Part shown: in pieces, positions 17,406 through 27,007 of the stretch
Numbering within the stretch: position 1 is the stretch's first letter
Layout of the letters: every line of letters starts with the position of its first letter
Assembly (NCBI GenBank): GCA_003243425.1
Contig: QFQP01000031.1
Coordinates: 1-64,000, forward strand
Reading direction: 5' to 3'
DNA: 64,000 bases
Source of the DNA: Archangium gephyra
GTDB taxonomy: Bacteria > Myxococcota > Myxococcia > Myxococcales > Myxococcaceae
Position numbers and translations under genes: made by a program
Notes under the pieces: model-generated
The model's input: only the letters and a program-made list of their open reading frames with translations
What the model was told of the DNA's origin: nothing
Database searches by the model: none

Positions 17406-18689
17406 GACCCAGGCGTCGACCCACGCGCGCAGCGTCGTTCCTCCATCGCGCGACGAATACGGGGCGCTGATGCCGCCATCGCTCTGCACCACGCCGTAGC
17501 CCTGCAGCATCACGTGCTGTTGATCAGCCAACGTGAAGTACCGGGCGTTGCTCTTCGTGTCGTAGAGGTTCTCGAGCGCGGCGAGGTTCGTGCGGTAGGT
17601 GTCATACGGCGGTGCGGCCCAGCCCGCGGTCGTGCCCGGTGCGTAGAAGAACGGCGTGATGACGCTGTCGGGGTTCCACGCCAGCAGGGCGATGCGCGAA
17701 TCGGGGTGCTGGTCGACCGTGTACTCGATGGTGCGCGGCAGCCCGGCGTCGCAATCGGTGCAGCCCTGCGGCAGTTGAATGTTCCACTCGTTGAACCACG
17801 CGGCCGTGTAGTTCGACGGCAGCATCGGCGCCGAGTCAGCCAGCAGGTGCACGTCGGCTTCGGGGAACGCGGCCTTCACGCGCCCGAGGTTCAGGCTCAC
17901 GCCGTAGCCACCGCCGCTGACCCCGATGAACCAGATGCGCTGCACGTTCGGGTGCTGCGTACGCAGCCACGCGAAGTACGCGTCGAGGTTCCGGGCTCCG
18001 GCGAAGTGGTGCTGCCGCGCCACCAGCTGCGAGAACGCGTCGGCCTTCACCTGGTAGGTGCGCACCGCGTCGCCCGCGTGGAGGTCTCCCGTGCAGTACG
18101 GCACGAAGACCATGGTGGCGTCGTGCAGCGGGTTCTCGACCCGCCGTGAAAAGAGCAGCGACGACGCCACGGTCGCCAGCTCGGAGGGGAACGCCCCACC
18201 GCCATCAGCGGGGAACGGGTCGGTGTGCGAGACGAACGCCGCCAGCGGCTTGGTGCCACCCGCGTTGTCCCACAGGCACGGCGCGTTCGAGCCGTAGTTG
18301 CAGATGGGACCCCACTGCTGCAGCGAGGGCTGACACGTCCCCGTGTTCCAGCAGGCGCCGCCACCCTGGAGGTAGATGAGCAGCTCGTCGTGCGCGCCCG
18401 GCCGGTAGCCGATGCCTGCCTGCGCGCCCCGGGCACATCGACTTCCGGGAATGCCGATGAAGCGCCAGTCGGCGACGCCACCGTCTGCTTCGCTGCCGGC
18501 ATCAGGCCGACCTGCGTCGAGGTCACCGGCATCGAGTTCACCACCGTCGAGCTCGCCGGCATCGCGGTCGCCGGCGTCGGGTGGGCCAGCATCGCGGCTG
18601 CCGGCGTCTCCGGGCGGCTGGGGCCCCACCGGAAGCCCGCCACACGCCGCGAAGCACAGCAGGGTGACCACGAGACCTGAGCGATTCAT
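17376..18689 (-). CDS. Pectinacetylesterase-family lipoprotein
   Basis: 437 residues from ATG 18689, where MNRSGLVVTLLCFAAC forms a lipoprotein signal with lipobox FAAC. A DAG/DGG-rich linker (about residues 25-70) precedes the catalytic part. The hydrolase shows YLQGGGACWNTGTC (oxyanion region), the nucleophile in IGVSGGGYG, and a late His in DQQHVMLQGYG. These match the PAE/Notum superfamily of carboxylesterases, which remove acetyl or lipid groups. The several Cys pairs suggest disulfides outside the cytoplasm. Its substrate cannot be predicted here. Confidence 0.85.
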   Translation of the reverse strand: MNRSGLVVTLLCFAACGGLPVGPQPPGDAGSRDAGPPDAGDRDAGELDGGELDAGDLDAGRPDAGSEADGGVADWRFIGIPGSRCARGAQAGIGYRPGAHDELLIYLQGGGACWNTGTCQPSLQQWGPICNYGSNAPCLWDNAGGTKPLAAFVSHTDPFPADGGGAFPSELATVASSLLFSRRVENPLHDATMVFVPYCTGDLHAGDAVRTYQVKADAFSQLVARQHHFAGARNLDAYFAWLRTQHPNVQRIWFIGVSGGGYGVSLNLGRVKAAFPEADVHLLADSAPMLPSNYTAAWFNEWNIQLPQGCTDCDAGLPRTIEYTVDQHPDSRIALLAWNPDSVITPFFYAPGTTAGWAAPPYDTYRTNLAALENLYDTKSNARYFTLADQQHVMLQGYGVVQSDGGISAPYSSRDGGTTLRAWVDAWVSGTNWTSTR

Positions 18690-18825
18690 GGAGGTGCGCA
18701 TTCTGAAGACAGACACCGCCCGTCGAAAGAACGGAAAGCCCGCAATTTCTGCGTGCGTCGCAATCACCGCACCGTGTCACACGGTGCCCGATTCGAGCGT
18801 GTTCTTTGCTAGTTGGAGCCCCCGA

Positions 18826-21012
18826 ATGAATCCCATTCTCGTCTCGGTTTTCCTGTTCTGCGGCCTCGCCTTCTTCGCCGTGACGATGGTGGGGCGACTG
18901 CGAAGCATGAAGTTGTTGTCGCCCGAACCCGGCAACCGCCTCGACCGCCGCGGCGAGCGTCTGATGGCGCTGCTCAAGTTCGGCTTCGGCCAGAAGCGCA
19001 TGGTCGACCGCGAAGAGTTCGTGCCCGGCCTGATGCACGTGGCCATCTTCGCGGCGTTCCTCGCCGTGCAGGCGCGCACCATCATGCTCTTCGTGATGGC
19101 GTACTCGACGAGCGCCATGGAGGTGCTGACCGATTTCAGCGCTCCGTTCTGGCACGACCTGGGCGCGCTGGCGGCCCTCTACAAGGGCTACCTCTTCGCG
19201 AAGGACATCATCGCGGGCCTCTCGGTCTTCGCCATCGCGTACTTCTTCTTCTTCCGCGTGGTGGTGAAGCCCAAGCGCCTGACGGTGTCGGGTGAAGCGC
19301 TGCTGATCCTGGGCTTCATCATGGGTCTGATGATCACCGAGTTCATCTTCGGCGCCTCGCACTTCCGCGCGCAGGGCATCACCTGGTCACCGTACGAGCC
19401 GGTCACCTCGGCCATGGGCTGGGCGCTCAAGGGGCTCGACTCGCACACGCTGCACGGCCTCGGCGTGCTGTGCTTCTGGACGCACCTGGCGATCGTCGTC
19501 GTGTTCCTCAACTTCCTGCCGTACGGGAAGCACTTCCACGTCATCGTCGGTCTGCCCAACGTCTTCCTGAAGAAGCTGGCGCCCGTCGACCGCCCCACGA
19601 TTTCTTCGAGCGCGAAGCTGCCGTCACCGAACCTCGAAAAAGAGGAGTTCGGCGCCAAGGTCATCACCCAGCTCACCTGGAAGCAGGCGCTCGACGTCAA
19701 CAGCTGCACCGAGTGTGGCCGCTGCCAGACGCACTGCCCCACGTACATCACCGGCAAGCCGCTCACGCACAAGGGCGTCAACCAGAGCATCAAGCACTTC
19801 CTCTGGGACCACGAGACCGAGCTGCCCAGCGCGAAGAAGACCGAAGACGGCCGCTTCGTGTGGAACGACATCGGTGGCAACGAGGTCGAGATGCCGCCGC
19901 TCGTCGCCGCTGAAGGTGGCGTGCTCAAGCCCGAGACCGTGTGGGCCTGCACCACCTGCGGCTGGTGCGAGACCGCGTGCCCGGTGTTCATCGAGAACGT
20001 GCCGCGCCTCATCGACATGCGCCGCTACAAGGTGCAGGTCGAAGCCGATTTCCCCCAGGAAATGCAGCGCGTGTTCGAAGGCGTCGAGCGTCAGGGCAAC
20101 CCCTGGGGCATCGGCCAGGACAAGCGCGACGAGTGGGAAGGCGACATTCCGCTGCCCAAGTGGGGCGACGGCGGCGAGTACGAAATCCTCTTCTACGTGG
20201 GCTGCGCCGGTTCGTACGACGACCGCATGAAGAAGGTCTCGCGCGCGGTGGCGAAGATCCTCACCGAGGCGGGCGTGAAGTTCGCGACGCTCGGTAAAGA
20301 AGAGACCTGCAACGGTGAGTTGGCCCGCCGCGGCGGCAACGAGTACCTGTACCAGACGATGGCGAAGATGAACGTCGAGTCGTGGAACTCGAAGGGCATC
20401 AAGTCGATCGTCACGCAGTGCCCGCACTGCTTCAACACCATCAAGAACGAGTACCCGGAGTTCGGCGGTAACTACAAAGTCATCTCGCACACCGAGCTCA
20501 TCAACGAGCTGCTGCGGAACAAGCGCATCAAGTTGAGCAAGGTGATGAACGAGAAGCTGACGTTCCACGACCCCTGCTACCTCGGCCGTCACAACGGCGT
20601 GTACGAAGCGCCGCGCGAAGTGCTCAAGGCCATTCCCGGCCTGCAGGTCGTCGAGATGCAGCGCAGCAAGCGGGAGTCGTTCTGCTGCGGCGCCGGCGGT
20701 GCCCGCATGTGGATGGAGGAGCACGAGGGCACGCGCATCAACCACAACCGCGCGAACGAAGTGGCGCTCACCATGGCGCACGCCGCCGACCCTTCGGTGC
20801 CGTTCCCCAGCGCCACCGACCACAAGCACCCGGGTCAGGTCGGTCAGTACACGGGCCAGGCGCCGGACAGCACGGTCGCGGTGGCGTGCCCGTTCTGCCA
20901 CACCATGATTCGTGACGGCCTGGCCGACACGCAGCGCGAGAACATCAAGGTTCGCGACGTGGCCGAGCTGGTGGCCGAGTCGCTCGAGACGAAGGCGCCT
21001 CCGCAGGCCTGA
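18826..21012 (+). CDS. Membrane-bound Fe-S oxidoreductase (HdrD/GlpC-like)
   Basis: 728 residues from ATG 18826, with GGAG 7 bases upstream. The first 230 residues contain about six membrane helices with conserved histidines, resembling a NarI-like cytochrome b subunit. Two ferredoxin motifs follow (CTECGRCQTHCP near 293 and CTTCGWCETACP near 374). Two CCG domains close it (ending around CPHCFNTIKNEYP and ESFCCGAGGARMW). Such fused proteins pass electrons between a soluble donor and the quinone pool. No etf or acyl-CoA dehydrogenase gene is adjacent. It is followed 12 bases later by a peroxiredoxin gene. Confidence 0.9.
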   Translation: MNPILVSVFLFCGLAFFAVTMVGRLRSMKLLSPEPGNRLDRRGERLMALLKFGFGQKRMVDREEFVPGLMHVAIFAAFLAVQARTIMLFVMAYSTSAMEVLTDFSAPFWHDLGALAALYKGYLFAKDIIAGLSVFAIAYFFFFRVVVKPKRLTVSGEALLILGFIMGLMITEFIFGASHFRAQGITWSPYEPVTSAMGWALKGLDSHTLHGLGVLCFWTHLAIVVVFLNFLPYGKHFHVIVGLPNVFLKKLAPVDRPTISSSAKLPSPNLEKEEFGAKVITQLTWKQALDVNSCTECGRCQTHCPTYITGKPLTHKGVNQSIKHFLWDHETELPSAKKTEDGRFVWNDIGGNEVEMPPLVAAEGGVLKPETVWACTTCGWCETACPVFIENVPRLIDMRRYKVQVEADFPQEMQRVFEGVERQGNPWGIGQDKRDEWEGDIPLPKWGDGGEYEILFYVGCAGSYDDRMKKVSRAVAKILTEAGVKFATLGKEETCNGELARRGGNEYLYQTMAKMNVESWNSKGIKSIVTQCPHCFNTIKNEYPEFGGNYKVISHTELINELLRNKRIKLSKVMNEKLTFHDPCYLGRHNGVYEAPREVLKAIPGLQVVEMQRSKRESFCCGAGGARMWMEEHEGTRINHNRANEVALTMAHAADPSVPFPSATDHKHPGQVGQYTGQAPDSTVAVACPFCHTMIRDGLADTQRENIKVRDVAELVAESLETKAPPQA

Positions 21013-21024
21013 AGAAGAAAGAAC

Positions 21025-21483
21025 ATGAACGCCCTCACGCTGAAGGTCGGTGACGAAGCGCCACCGTTCGAGGCTCACGACTGCGACGGCAAGGCGCTGT
21101 CGCTGCAGGAATTCCGCGGGAAGAAGAAGGTGGTGCTGTTCTTCTTTCCGCGCGCGTTCACGGTGCGGTGCGAAGAAGAGGTGCGGAACTTCCGCGACCA
21201 CTACGAGCGCATCGTGAAGGCCGGCGGTGAGCTGGTGGGCGTGTCGACCGACCGGTCGGAACGTCAGTGCGAGTTCAAGGCCGCCGAGAACCTGCAGTTC
21301 CGCCTCATCGGCGACGACGCGCACGTGCTCTCGAAGCTGTACGGCGTGGAGTGGATCGAAATGAAGGCCAGCCGCCGCGTCACCTTCGTCATCGACGAGG
21401 CGGGGAAGATCATCGAGCTGGTCGATCAGGAGTACGCCGTCGAGCAGCACCTCAACGGCGTGTTGAACGCGCTCCGCGCGTGA
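21025..21483 (+). CDS. Peroxiredoxin (Bcp/PrxQ type)
   Basis: 152 residues of the AhpC/TSA fold. The peroxidatic site is PRAFTVRCEEEV (PxxxTxxC) near residue 50. Only that one Cys is in the usual region apart from CEFKAAE, where a second Cys (about residue 76) may resolve. Ending RVTFVIDEAGKIIELVDQEY is the family's normal C-terminal strand. It reduces peroxides using thiol donors, possibly thioredoxin. It is 12 bases after the Fe-S oxidoreductase and 20 before the DUF2330 gene, so the three are likely co-transcribed. Confidence 0.92.
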   Translation: MNALTLKVGDEAPPFEAHDCDGKALSLQEFRGKKKVVLFFFPRAFTVRCEEEVRNFRDHYERIVKAGGELVGVSTDRSERQCEFKAAENLQFRLIGDDAHVLSKLYGVEWIEMKASRRVTFVIDEAGKIIELVDQEYAVEQHLNGVLNALRA

Positions 21484-21503
21484 ACTGTCACGGGGGGAAC
21501 CAC

Positions 21504-22898
21504 ATGAAGCTGCTGCTCGTCGTCGTCGCCCTGCTGTCGACCGCCGCGCACGCCTTCTGCGGCTTCTACGTTTCTTCCGCCGGCGCCGAGATGTTCAACG
21601 ACGCCTCGATGGTGGTGCTGATGCGCGACGGCACGCGCACCGTGCTGTCGATGCAGAACAACTACCGCGGCCCCCCTTCGGACTTCGCGTTGGTGATTCC
21701 GGTGCCGGTCATCTTGAAGAAGGAGAACGTGAAGACGCTCGCGCGCGACGTGTTCACGCGCATCGACACCATCGCCTCGCCGCGCCTCGTCGAAGACTTC
21801 GAGCAGGGCGCGTGCCCGCCCATGGCCGTGCCCGCACCGGTGCAGCACTCGGCGCGTGGTGGCGGCCGGAATCTGCCCAAAGACCTCGGCGTGAAGGTCG
21901 AAGCGAAGTTCGAAGTGGGTGAGTACGAGATCGTCGTGTTGTCGGCCAAAGACGCGCTCGGCCTCGACATCTGGCTCAAGGAGAACAAGTACAAGATTCC
22001 CGCGAACGCCGAGCCGCTGCTCCAGCCCTACGTGCAGAACGGCTGGAAGTTCTTCGTGGCGCGCGTGAACGTGAAGAAGGTGACCTTCGTCGACGGGCAG
22101 GCGGTGCTCTCGCCGCTGCGCTTCTTCTACGACGCCGAGAAGTTCGAGCTGCCGGTGCGGCTGGGCCTGGTGAACAGCTCGGGCACGCAAGACCTCATCG
22201 TGCACATCATCGGCAAGACGCGCTTCGAGGTGGCCAACCGCAAGAACGTGCTGGTGCCCACCAACGTGCAGCTGACGACCGAAGCCGAACCCGTGTTCGG
22301 CGGCTTCTACGCAGCGCTGCTGGCGCGCACGTTCGACAAGAACGCAGGCGCGGCGGTCACCGAGTTCGCGTGGGAAGGCGCGCTGCCGCCTCCGAAGGTC
22401 GAGGTCGGTGGCGGCATCTATGGCGTGACGTGTGACCCGTGCCCGCCGCCCAGCCCCGTCGACGACGCACTCACCCGGACGCTGGGCGCCGATTCGATTC
22501 CCGGCCTCAAGACCGACGAAGACATCGCGAAGTTCGCGAAGCGCGCGACGTTGACCCGCCTTCACCTCCGCTACACGAAGGACTCGCTCACCGACGACCT
22601 CGTGTTCGCCGCCGCCGACCCGGTCGCGGGCGGCGTGCCGGAAGTCGCGAAGGCAGGCCCGGCGAAGACCAACCGCTTCCAGGGCCGCTACATCGTCAAG
22701 AAGCCCTTCGACGTGACCATGTGTTACCGCGGCTTCGGTGCGTCGCAGGGCGCCTACACGCCGGCGTCGAGCGGCCTCGCGGGCACCGGTGGGGTGCAGG
22801 CGAAGGCGACGAAGTTGCCGGCCGCGTTCGAAACGTACCTGCGCTCCGACATCGCAGAGCTCGGCGTGCAGGCGGCGAAGGTCACGAAGCCGAAGTGA
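21504..22898 (+). CDS. DUF2330 domain-containing secreted protein
   Basis: 464 residues. ATG 21504 has a GGGGGG/GGAA Shine-Dalgarno region just upstream and begins a Sec signal peptide (MKLLLVVVALLSTAAHA). The mature N-terminus FCGFYVSSAGAEMFNDASMVVLMRDG is the DUF2330 signature. Two Cys in CDPCPPPSPVDD and others may form disulfides. The family is common in Myxococcota and is of unknown function; exported to periplasm or surface. The end overlaps the convergent histidine kinase stop by 17 bases. Confidence 0.88.
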   Translation: MKLLLVVVALLSTAAHAFCGFYVSSAGAEMFNDASMVVLMRDGTRTVLSMQNNYRGPPSDFALVIPVPVILKKENVKTLARDVFTRIDTIASPRLVEDFEQGACPPMAVPAPVQHSARGGGRNLPKDLGVKVEAKFEVGEYEIVVLSAKDALGLDIWLKENKYKIPANAEPLLQPYVQNGWKFFVARVNVKKVTFVDGQAVLSPLRFFYDAEKFELPVRLGLVNSSGTQDLIVHIIGKTRFEVANRKNVLVPTNVQLTTEAEPVFGGFYAALLARTFDKNAGAAVTEFAWEGALPPPKVEVGGGIYGVTCDPCPPPSPVDDALTRTLGADSIPGLKTDEDIAKFAKRATLTRLHLRYTKDSLTDDLVFAAADPVAGGVPEVAKAGPAKTNRFQGRYIVKKPFDVTMCYRGFGASQGAYTPASSGLAGTGGVQAKATKLPAAFETYLRSDIAELGVQAAKVTKPK

Positions 22899-24990
22899 CC
22901 TTCGCGGCGTCGAGCACCTCGCGCACCCGCCGGGCCAGCACGTCGGGGGTGAAGGGCTTGGCCATGAACGCCACGCCGCTGTCGAGCACGCCGTGGTGGG
23001 TGATGGTGTTCTCGGTGTAGCCCGACGTGTAGAGCACGCGCATGTCGGCGCGTGACTGGCGCAGCCGCTCCGACACCTGACGGCCGCTCATCATCGGCAT
23101 CACCACGTCGGTCACCAGCAGGTGAATGGTGGCGTTGAACTGCTCGCTCACCATCAACGCCTCGCCGCCGTTCTGCGCTTCGAGCACCGTGTAGCCGAGC
23201 CGGCGCAGCGACGAGCACAGCACCTCGCGCACCTGGGCTTCGTCTTCGACGACCAGCAGTGTCTCGGTGCCGCGCAGCGTCGGCAGCGGCGTCTTTCGCG
23301 CGGCGAGCGGCCGGGCGCCGTTGCGTTGCACGCAGGGGAAGAGCACGCGGAAGCTCGTGCCGTTCCCGGGCTCGCTGTACAGCCAGATGTGGCCGCGGCT
23401 CTGCTGCACGATGCCGTACACGCTGGCGAGCCCGAGCCCGGTGCCCTGGCCGAGCGCTTTGGTGGTGAAGAACGGCTCGAAGATGCGGGCCTGCGTCTCG
23501 CGCGTCATGCCCACGCCGGTGTCGGTGACGGTGAGCATGCCGTAGCTGCCGATGCACGAGCCGGGGTGCGCCGCCACGTAGGCTTCGTCGGCCTCGACCT
23601 GCGAGAGCTCGATGGTGAGCTTGCCGCCCTGCGGCATGGCGTCGCGCGCGTTGACCACCAGGTTCACCACCACCTGCTCGAACTGCCCCTTGTCGACCAG
23701 CACGTGACATGGCTCGTTGGTGCGCAGCACGGTGAGCTGAATGTCTTCGCGCAGCAGCCGCGCGAGCAGCTTGCGCAGGTCCTGCATGGCCGCGTCGAGG
23801 TCGACCTCTTCGGGCTGCAGCAGCTGCTTGCGGCCGAACGCGAGCAGCTGGCGCGTGAGCTGCGCGCCGCGGTGGGCCGCGCTCCGGATCTCTTCGATGT
23901 CATCGCGGTTGGCCTGGTCCTGCGGCCGCTCTTCGAGCATCAGGCTCGAGTAGCTGAGGATGACGGTGAGCAGGTTGTTGAAGTCGTGCGCCACGCCGCC
24001 GGCCAGCGTGCCCACCGCTTCGAGCTTCTGGCTCTGGTGCAGTTGCTGCTCGAGGCGCTGCTGGCGGGCCTCGGCTTCCTTCTGCGCCGTCTCGTCCTGC
24101 ACCGAGCCGTGCACCTCGCGCACCGCGCCACGCTCGTCGCGCTCGGCCACGCCGATGACCCGCAGGCGTCGCGCATTGCCGCGCGCGGTCACGGCCTTCA
24201 CGTGGAGGTCGAAGGGCGTGCCGTCGCTCGTACACCGGTCCATCGCCGCCCTGATGAGCACCCGTGACTCGTCTTCGTAGTAGCTGCGGAGCTGGTCGGC
24301 GGTGGGGGCGCTGTCCTTCGGCACTTCGAGTACGTCGAGGAGCTCATCGGTCCAGCGGTATTCGTTCGTGGCGATGACGTAGCGCCAGCCGCCGAGCAGC
24401 GCGGTGCGACCGGCGATGGCGAGCAGCGCGCGGTTCTCCTGCACGGCGGTCTGTTCGCGCTCCAGCGTGTCGAGCACCTTGCCCACGGCGAGCACGAGCG
24501 CGACGTTGATGAACGCGAAGTTGGCCACCACCACGGCCCAGCTGGCGCGCGCTTCGGCGAAGCCTCCGGCCTTCATCTGAATGCCGCCGCCGGTGAGCGC
24601 GAAGGCCACCGCGATGGTGACGATGTTGAGCGTGGTGGTGGCGATGCGCCAGCGAGGGCCGAGCAGCAGCGTGGTGAAGACCGAGGCGCCCAGCAGGTAG
24701 ATCTGACTGACGGGGCCCACGGTGAACAGCAGGCCCACGCCTACGCCGTAGAAGATGAAGCACGTCGCCGCGGCGCGAAGCACCATCGGCAGCCGGTCGA
24801 ACCACCAGAGCGCGAGCACGCCTGCGATGGCCACGGTGTCGACGATGAAGATGGCCATCATGTCGTTGCTGAACGCCAGCCAGGCGCTCGGCACGTAGAC
24901 GATGGCTCCCAGACCCGCAGTCACGCTGAGCACGACGCGCAACAGGTTGCGCCGCCAGGCGGTGTCGAACCGCGATGTCGCAGATGTCAT
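22882..24990 (-). CDS. Hybrid sensor histidine kinase with receiver domain
   Basis: 702 residues from ATG 24990. About six membrane helices (residues 15-170) form the sensor. A PAS-like region (RWTDELLDVLEVPKDS to VHGSVQDETAQKEAE) leads to HisKA (GVAHDFNNLLTVI, phospho-His), the ATPase motifs NARDAMP, DTGVGM and GTGLGLAS, and a C-terminal receiver with TDVVMPMMSG and the phospho-acceptor Asp. Ends MAKPFTPDVLARRVREVLD. Signal is unknown; it transfers phosphate internally and then probably to another regulator, as no response regulator with DNA-binding domain is adjacent. Confidence 0.95.
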   Translation of the reverse strand: MTSATSRFDTAWRRNLLRVVLSVTAGLGAIVYVPSAWLAFSNDMMAIFIVDTVAIAGVLALWWFDRLPMVLRAAATCFIFYGVGVGLLFTVGPVSQIYLLGASVFTTLLLGPRWRIATTTLNIVTIAVAFALTGGGIQMKAGGFAEARASWAVVVANFAFINVALVLAVGKVLDTLEREQTAVQENRALLAIAGRTALLGGWRYVIATNEYRWTDELLDVLEVPKDSAPTADQLRSYYEDESRVLIRAAMDRCTSDGTPFDLHVKAVTARGNARRLRVIGVAERDERGAVREVHGSVQDETAQKEAEARQQRLEQQLHQSQKLEAVGTLAGGVAHDFNNLLTVILSYSSLMLEERPQDQANRDDIEEIRSAAHRGAQLTRQLLAFGRKQLLQPEEVDLDAAMQDLRKLLARLLREDIQLTVLRTNEPCHVLVDKGQFEQVVVNLVVNARDAMPQGGKLTIELSQVEADEAYVAAHPGSCIGSYGMLTVTDTGVGMTRETQARIFEPFFTTKALGQGTGLGLASVYGIVQQSRGHIWLYSEPGNGTSFRVLFPCVQRNGARPLAARKTPLPTLRGTETLLVVEDEAQVREVLCSSLRRLGYTVLEAQNGGEALMVSEQFNATIHLLVTDVVMPMMSGRQVSERLRQSRADMRVLYTSGYTENTITHHGVLDSGVAFMAKPFTPDVLARRVREVLDAAKVTSAS

Positions 24991-25102
24991 CTCGCCCCCA
25001 CAGAGATGACTAACCGACCACGCTTCGGCGCGCCCAGTCCTTGACGCGCGTCGAGGTGTTACCGGTACGAGGCGAGCCTCGCGCACATGGCGATGCTGCG
25101 CC

Positions 25103-26170
25103 TCAGTGGCGATACGAATCGACGGCGGTCATCAGCCTCGGCCACCACTCCGGGAACGACGAGATCGCCGCGCCCAGCAGCGCACCGAACATGATGGCCA
25201 GGCCCCACCGCGGCTTGCGCACCGTCGCCAGCTCTGCCGGCGAGAGCTGCGAGAGCGCGGTGAGTTCGGTTTGACTCAGGCGAGCCAACGCCTCGGTCTC
25301 GGTGATCTTCTTCCGGCTGCGCAGGAAGTTCACCAGCACCGCCGACGGCGAGCGCTCCAACCGCGTGAGCAGGCTCTCGAACGCCCGCCGCAGCGCCGAC
25401 GCGTCGACGAAGCGGTCCTTCGCGTCGCGCGACATGGCCTGCTCGATCACCTTCACCAGGTGCTTCGGCGCGCCCTTCGCGGCCTTCGACAGCGGCTCAT
25501 GCTGGCCGGTGGTCACCTTGGCGAACACCTCGGCGGGGTTCGCGCCGGTGAACGGCCGCTTTCCCGCCAGCGCTTCGTAGAGCATCACGCCCAGCGAATA
25601 GATGTCGCTGCGCGCGTCGACGAGGCCACCCATCACCTGCTCGGGCGACATGTACGACGGCGTACCCACCGCCATGCCCGTGCGCGTGAGCCGGTCCAGG
25701 TCTTCCTGCTGGGCGATGCCGAAATCCATCAGCTTCACTTCGCCCCACGAGTTGATCATCACGTTGCCGGGCTTGAGGTCGCGATGCACCACGCGGTGAA
25801 AGTGCGCGTGCTCGAGCGCCGAGGCCAGCTGCAGCCCGATGATGCACACCGCGTCGGGAGGCAGCGGCGCTTCCTTGATCAGCTCCGACAACGTGGGCCC
25901 GTCGACGAGCTCCATCACCATGTAGAAGCCGTCGTTCTTCTCGACGAGGTCGAACAGGGTGACGATGTGCTGATGCCGGAAGCCGGCGAGCGCCATCGAC
26001 TCGCGCTTGAACCGTGACAGCGCTTCTTTGTTCTTCGCGGCGTCGGGCGTCAGCTCCTTGATGGCCACCTCGCGCTGCAGGCCTTCGTGCACCGCCCGGT
26101 ACACCTGCGCCATGCCGCCTTTTCCGAGTGGTCCCAGAATCCGACAGTCGCCCACTTTACGGATCGCCAT
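25103..26170 (-). CDS. Ser/Thr protein kinase with C-terminal membrane anchor
   Basis: 355 residues. The kinase domain (residues 8-265) has GKGGMAQVYRA, VAIKEL, HRDLKPGN, LMDFGIAQ and SYMSPEQ, all intact. The C-terminal part has a helical region (TETEALARLSQTELTALSQLSPAEL) and one membrane helix (GLAIMFGALLGAAISSF), so the kinase lies in the cytosol. It starts 21 bases after the epimerase stop and is probably last in a run of minus-strand genes, though the function may be separate from the exporter genes upstream. Confidence 0.93.
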   Translation of the reverse strand: MAIRKVGDCRILGPLGKGGMAQVYRAVHEGLQREVAIKELTPDAAKNKEALSRFKRESMALAGFRHQHIVTLFDLVEKNDGFYMVMELVDGPTLSELIKEAPLPPDAVCIIGLQLASALEHAHFHRVVHRDLKPGNVMINSWGEVKLMDFGIAQQEDLDRLTRTGMAVGTPSYMSPEQVMGGLVDARSDIYSLGVMLYEALAGKRPFTGANPAEVFAKVTTGQHEPLSKAAKGAPKHLVKVIEQAMSRDAKDRFVDASALRRAFESLLTRLERSPSAVLVNFLRSRKKITETEALARLSQTELTALSQLSPAELATVRKPRWGLAIMFGALLGAAISSFPEWWPRLMTAVDSYRH

Positions 26171-26191
26171 GGCGCGCGAACGGTACCTGTT

Positions 26192-26965
26192 TCAGCGCTC
26201 GAAGCGGACTTCGACAGCGAGGCGCTCGGTGGCACCTTCACGCACCTCGTGACGCGCGGGCTGCGCACCGGGCGCGGTCCACGGCTCGACGCACACGAAG
26301 GGCTTGTCGGGCAGCGTCCACACCACCAGCGTCTGGAACTGTGGGGTCCACGACAGGTGCACCTTCGAGCCGTCACCCCGATGCAGCGTGGTCGCGCCGA
26401 GCTCGAAGGGCGTGAAGTGCTCGTCGATTTCTCCGCGCGCGAAGCTGGAGTGCTGCACCCCGTCGACGCGCACGTTCGTTTTGTCGAACACGCGGAAGTA
26501 CGGGTGAATGCCGAAGTGCAGCGGCATCGCCCCGCGCAACGAAGTGAAGGCCCACTCGAGCATCAGGCGGCCGTCGAACAGGCTCACCGCGAACGTCGCG
26601 TGAAATTCGTGAGGCCAGCCCGCGAGCGTCTCGGGCGACGACTTCAACTCGCACTCGAGGCGCGCGGTGTCGTCGTCACCGACCGCCGACGTCACCGACC
26701 ACGGCAGGCGGCGCGCGAAGCCGTGTTGCGGCAGCGAGCTCCCCGGCGGGGTCTTGCCCGCGAACGGGAAGAGCAGCGGCACGCCGCCGCGCACGTTCTT
26801 CGTCACGTCGCTGAACGTCGCCTCGTCGAGAGACAGCACCTCTTCGCCGTCGCTGACGAACGAGGTGACGAGCCCGCCGCGCGAGGGCGCGATGTCCACC
26901 GAGCTGCTGCTCTGCGTGAGCCGCCACCGGGGAATCGGGCCGTCGATGCGTTGAATGGAAGCCAT
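26192..26965 (-). CDS. Aldose 1-epimerase family protein
   Basis: 257 residues. The galactose-mutarotase fold is seen in IAPSRGGLVTSFVSDGEEVL, the hallmark GGVPLLFPFAGK and PQHGFARRLPW (catalytic His), FGIHPYFRV (second His) and CVEPWTAP. These enzymes interconvert sugar anomers; many related proteins act on glucose-6-phosphate. No sugar-pathway gene is adjacent. It lies 42 bases after the DevB-like gene and 21 before the kinase. Confidence 0.88.
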   Translation of the reverse strand: MASIQRIDGPIPRWRLTQSSSSVDIAPSRGGLVTSFVSDGEEVLSLDEATFSDVTKNVRGGVPLLFPFAGKTPPGSSLPQHGFARRLPWSVTSAVGDDDTARLECELKSSPETLAGWPHEFHATFAVSLFDGRLMLEWAFTSLRGAMPLHFGIHPYFRVFDKTNVRVDGVQHSSFARGEIDEHFTPFELGATTLHRGDGSKVHLSWTPQFQTLVVWTLPDKPFVCVEPWTAPGAQPARHEVREGATERLAVEVRFER

Positions 26966-27007
26966 GCCCGTTCTTCCTGCGCGCGGGCCGGGAAGTCGAG
27001 CCGCACG

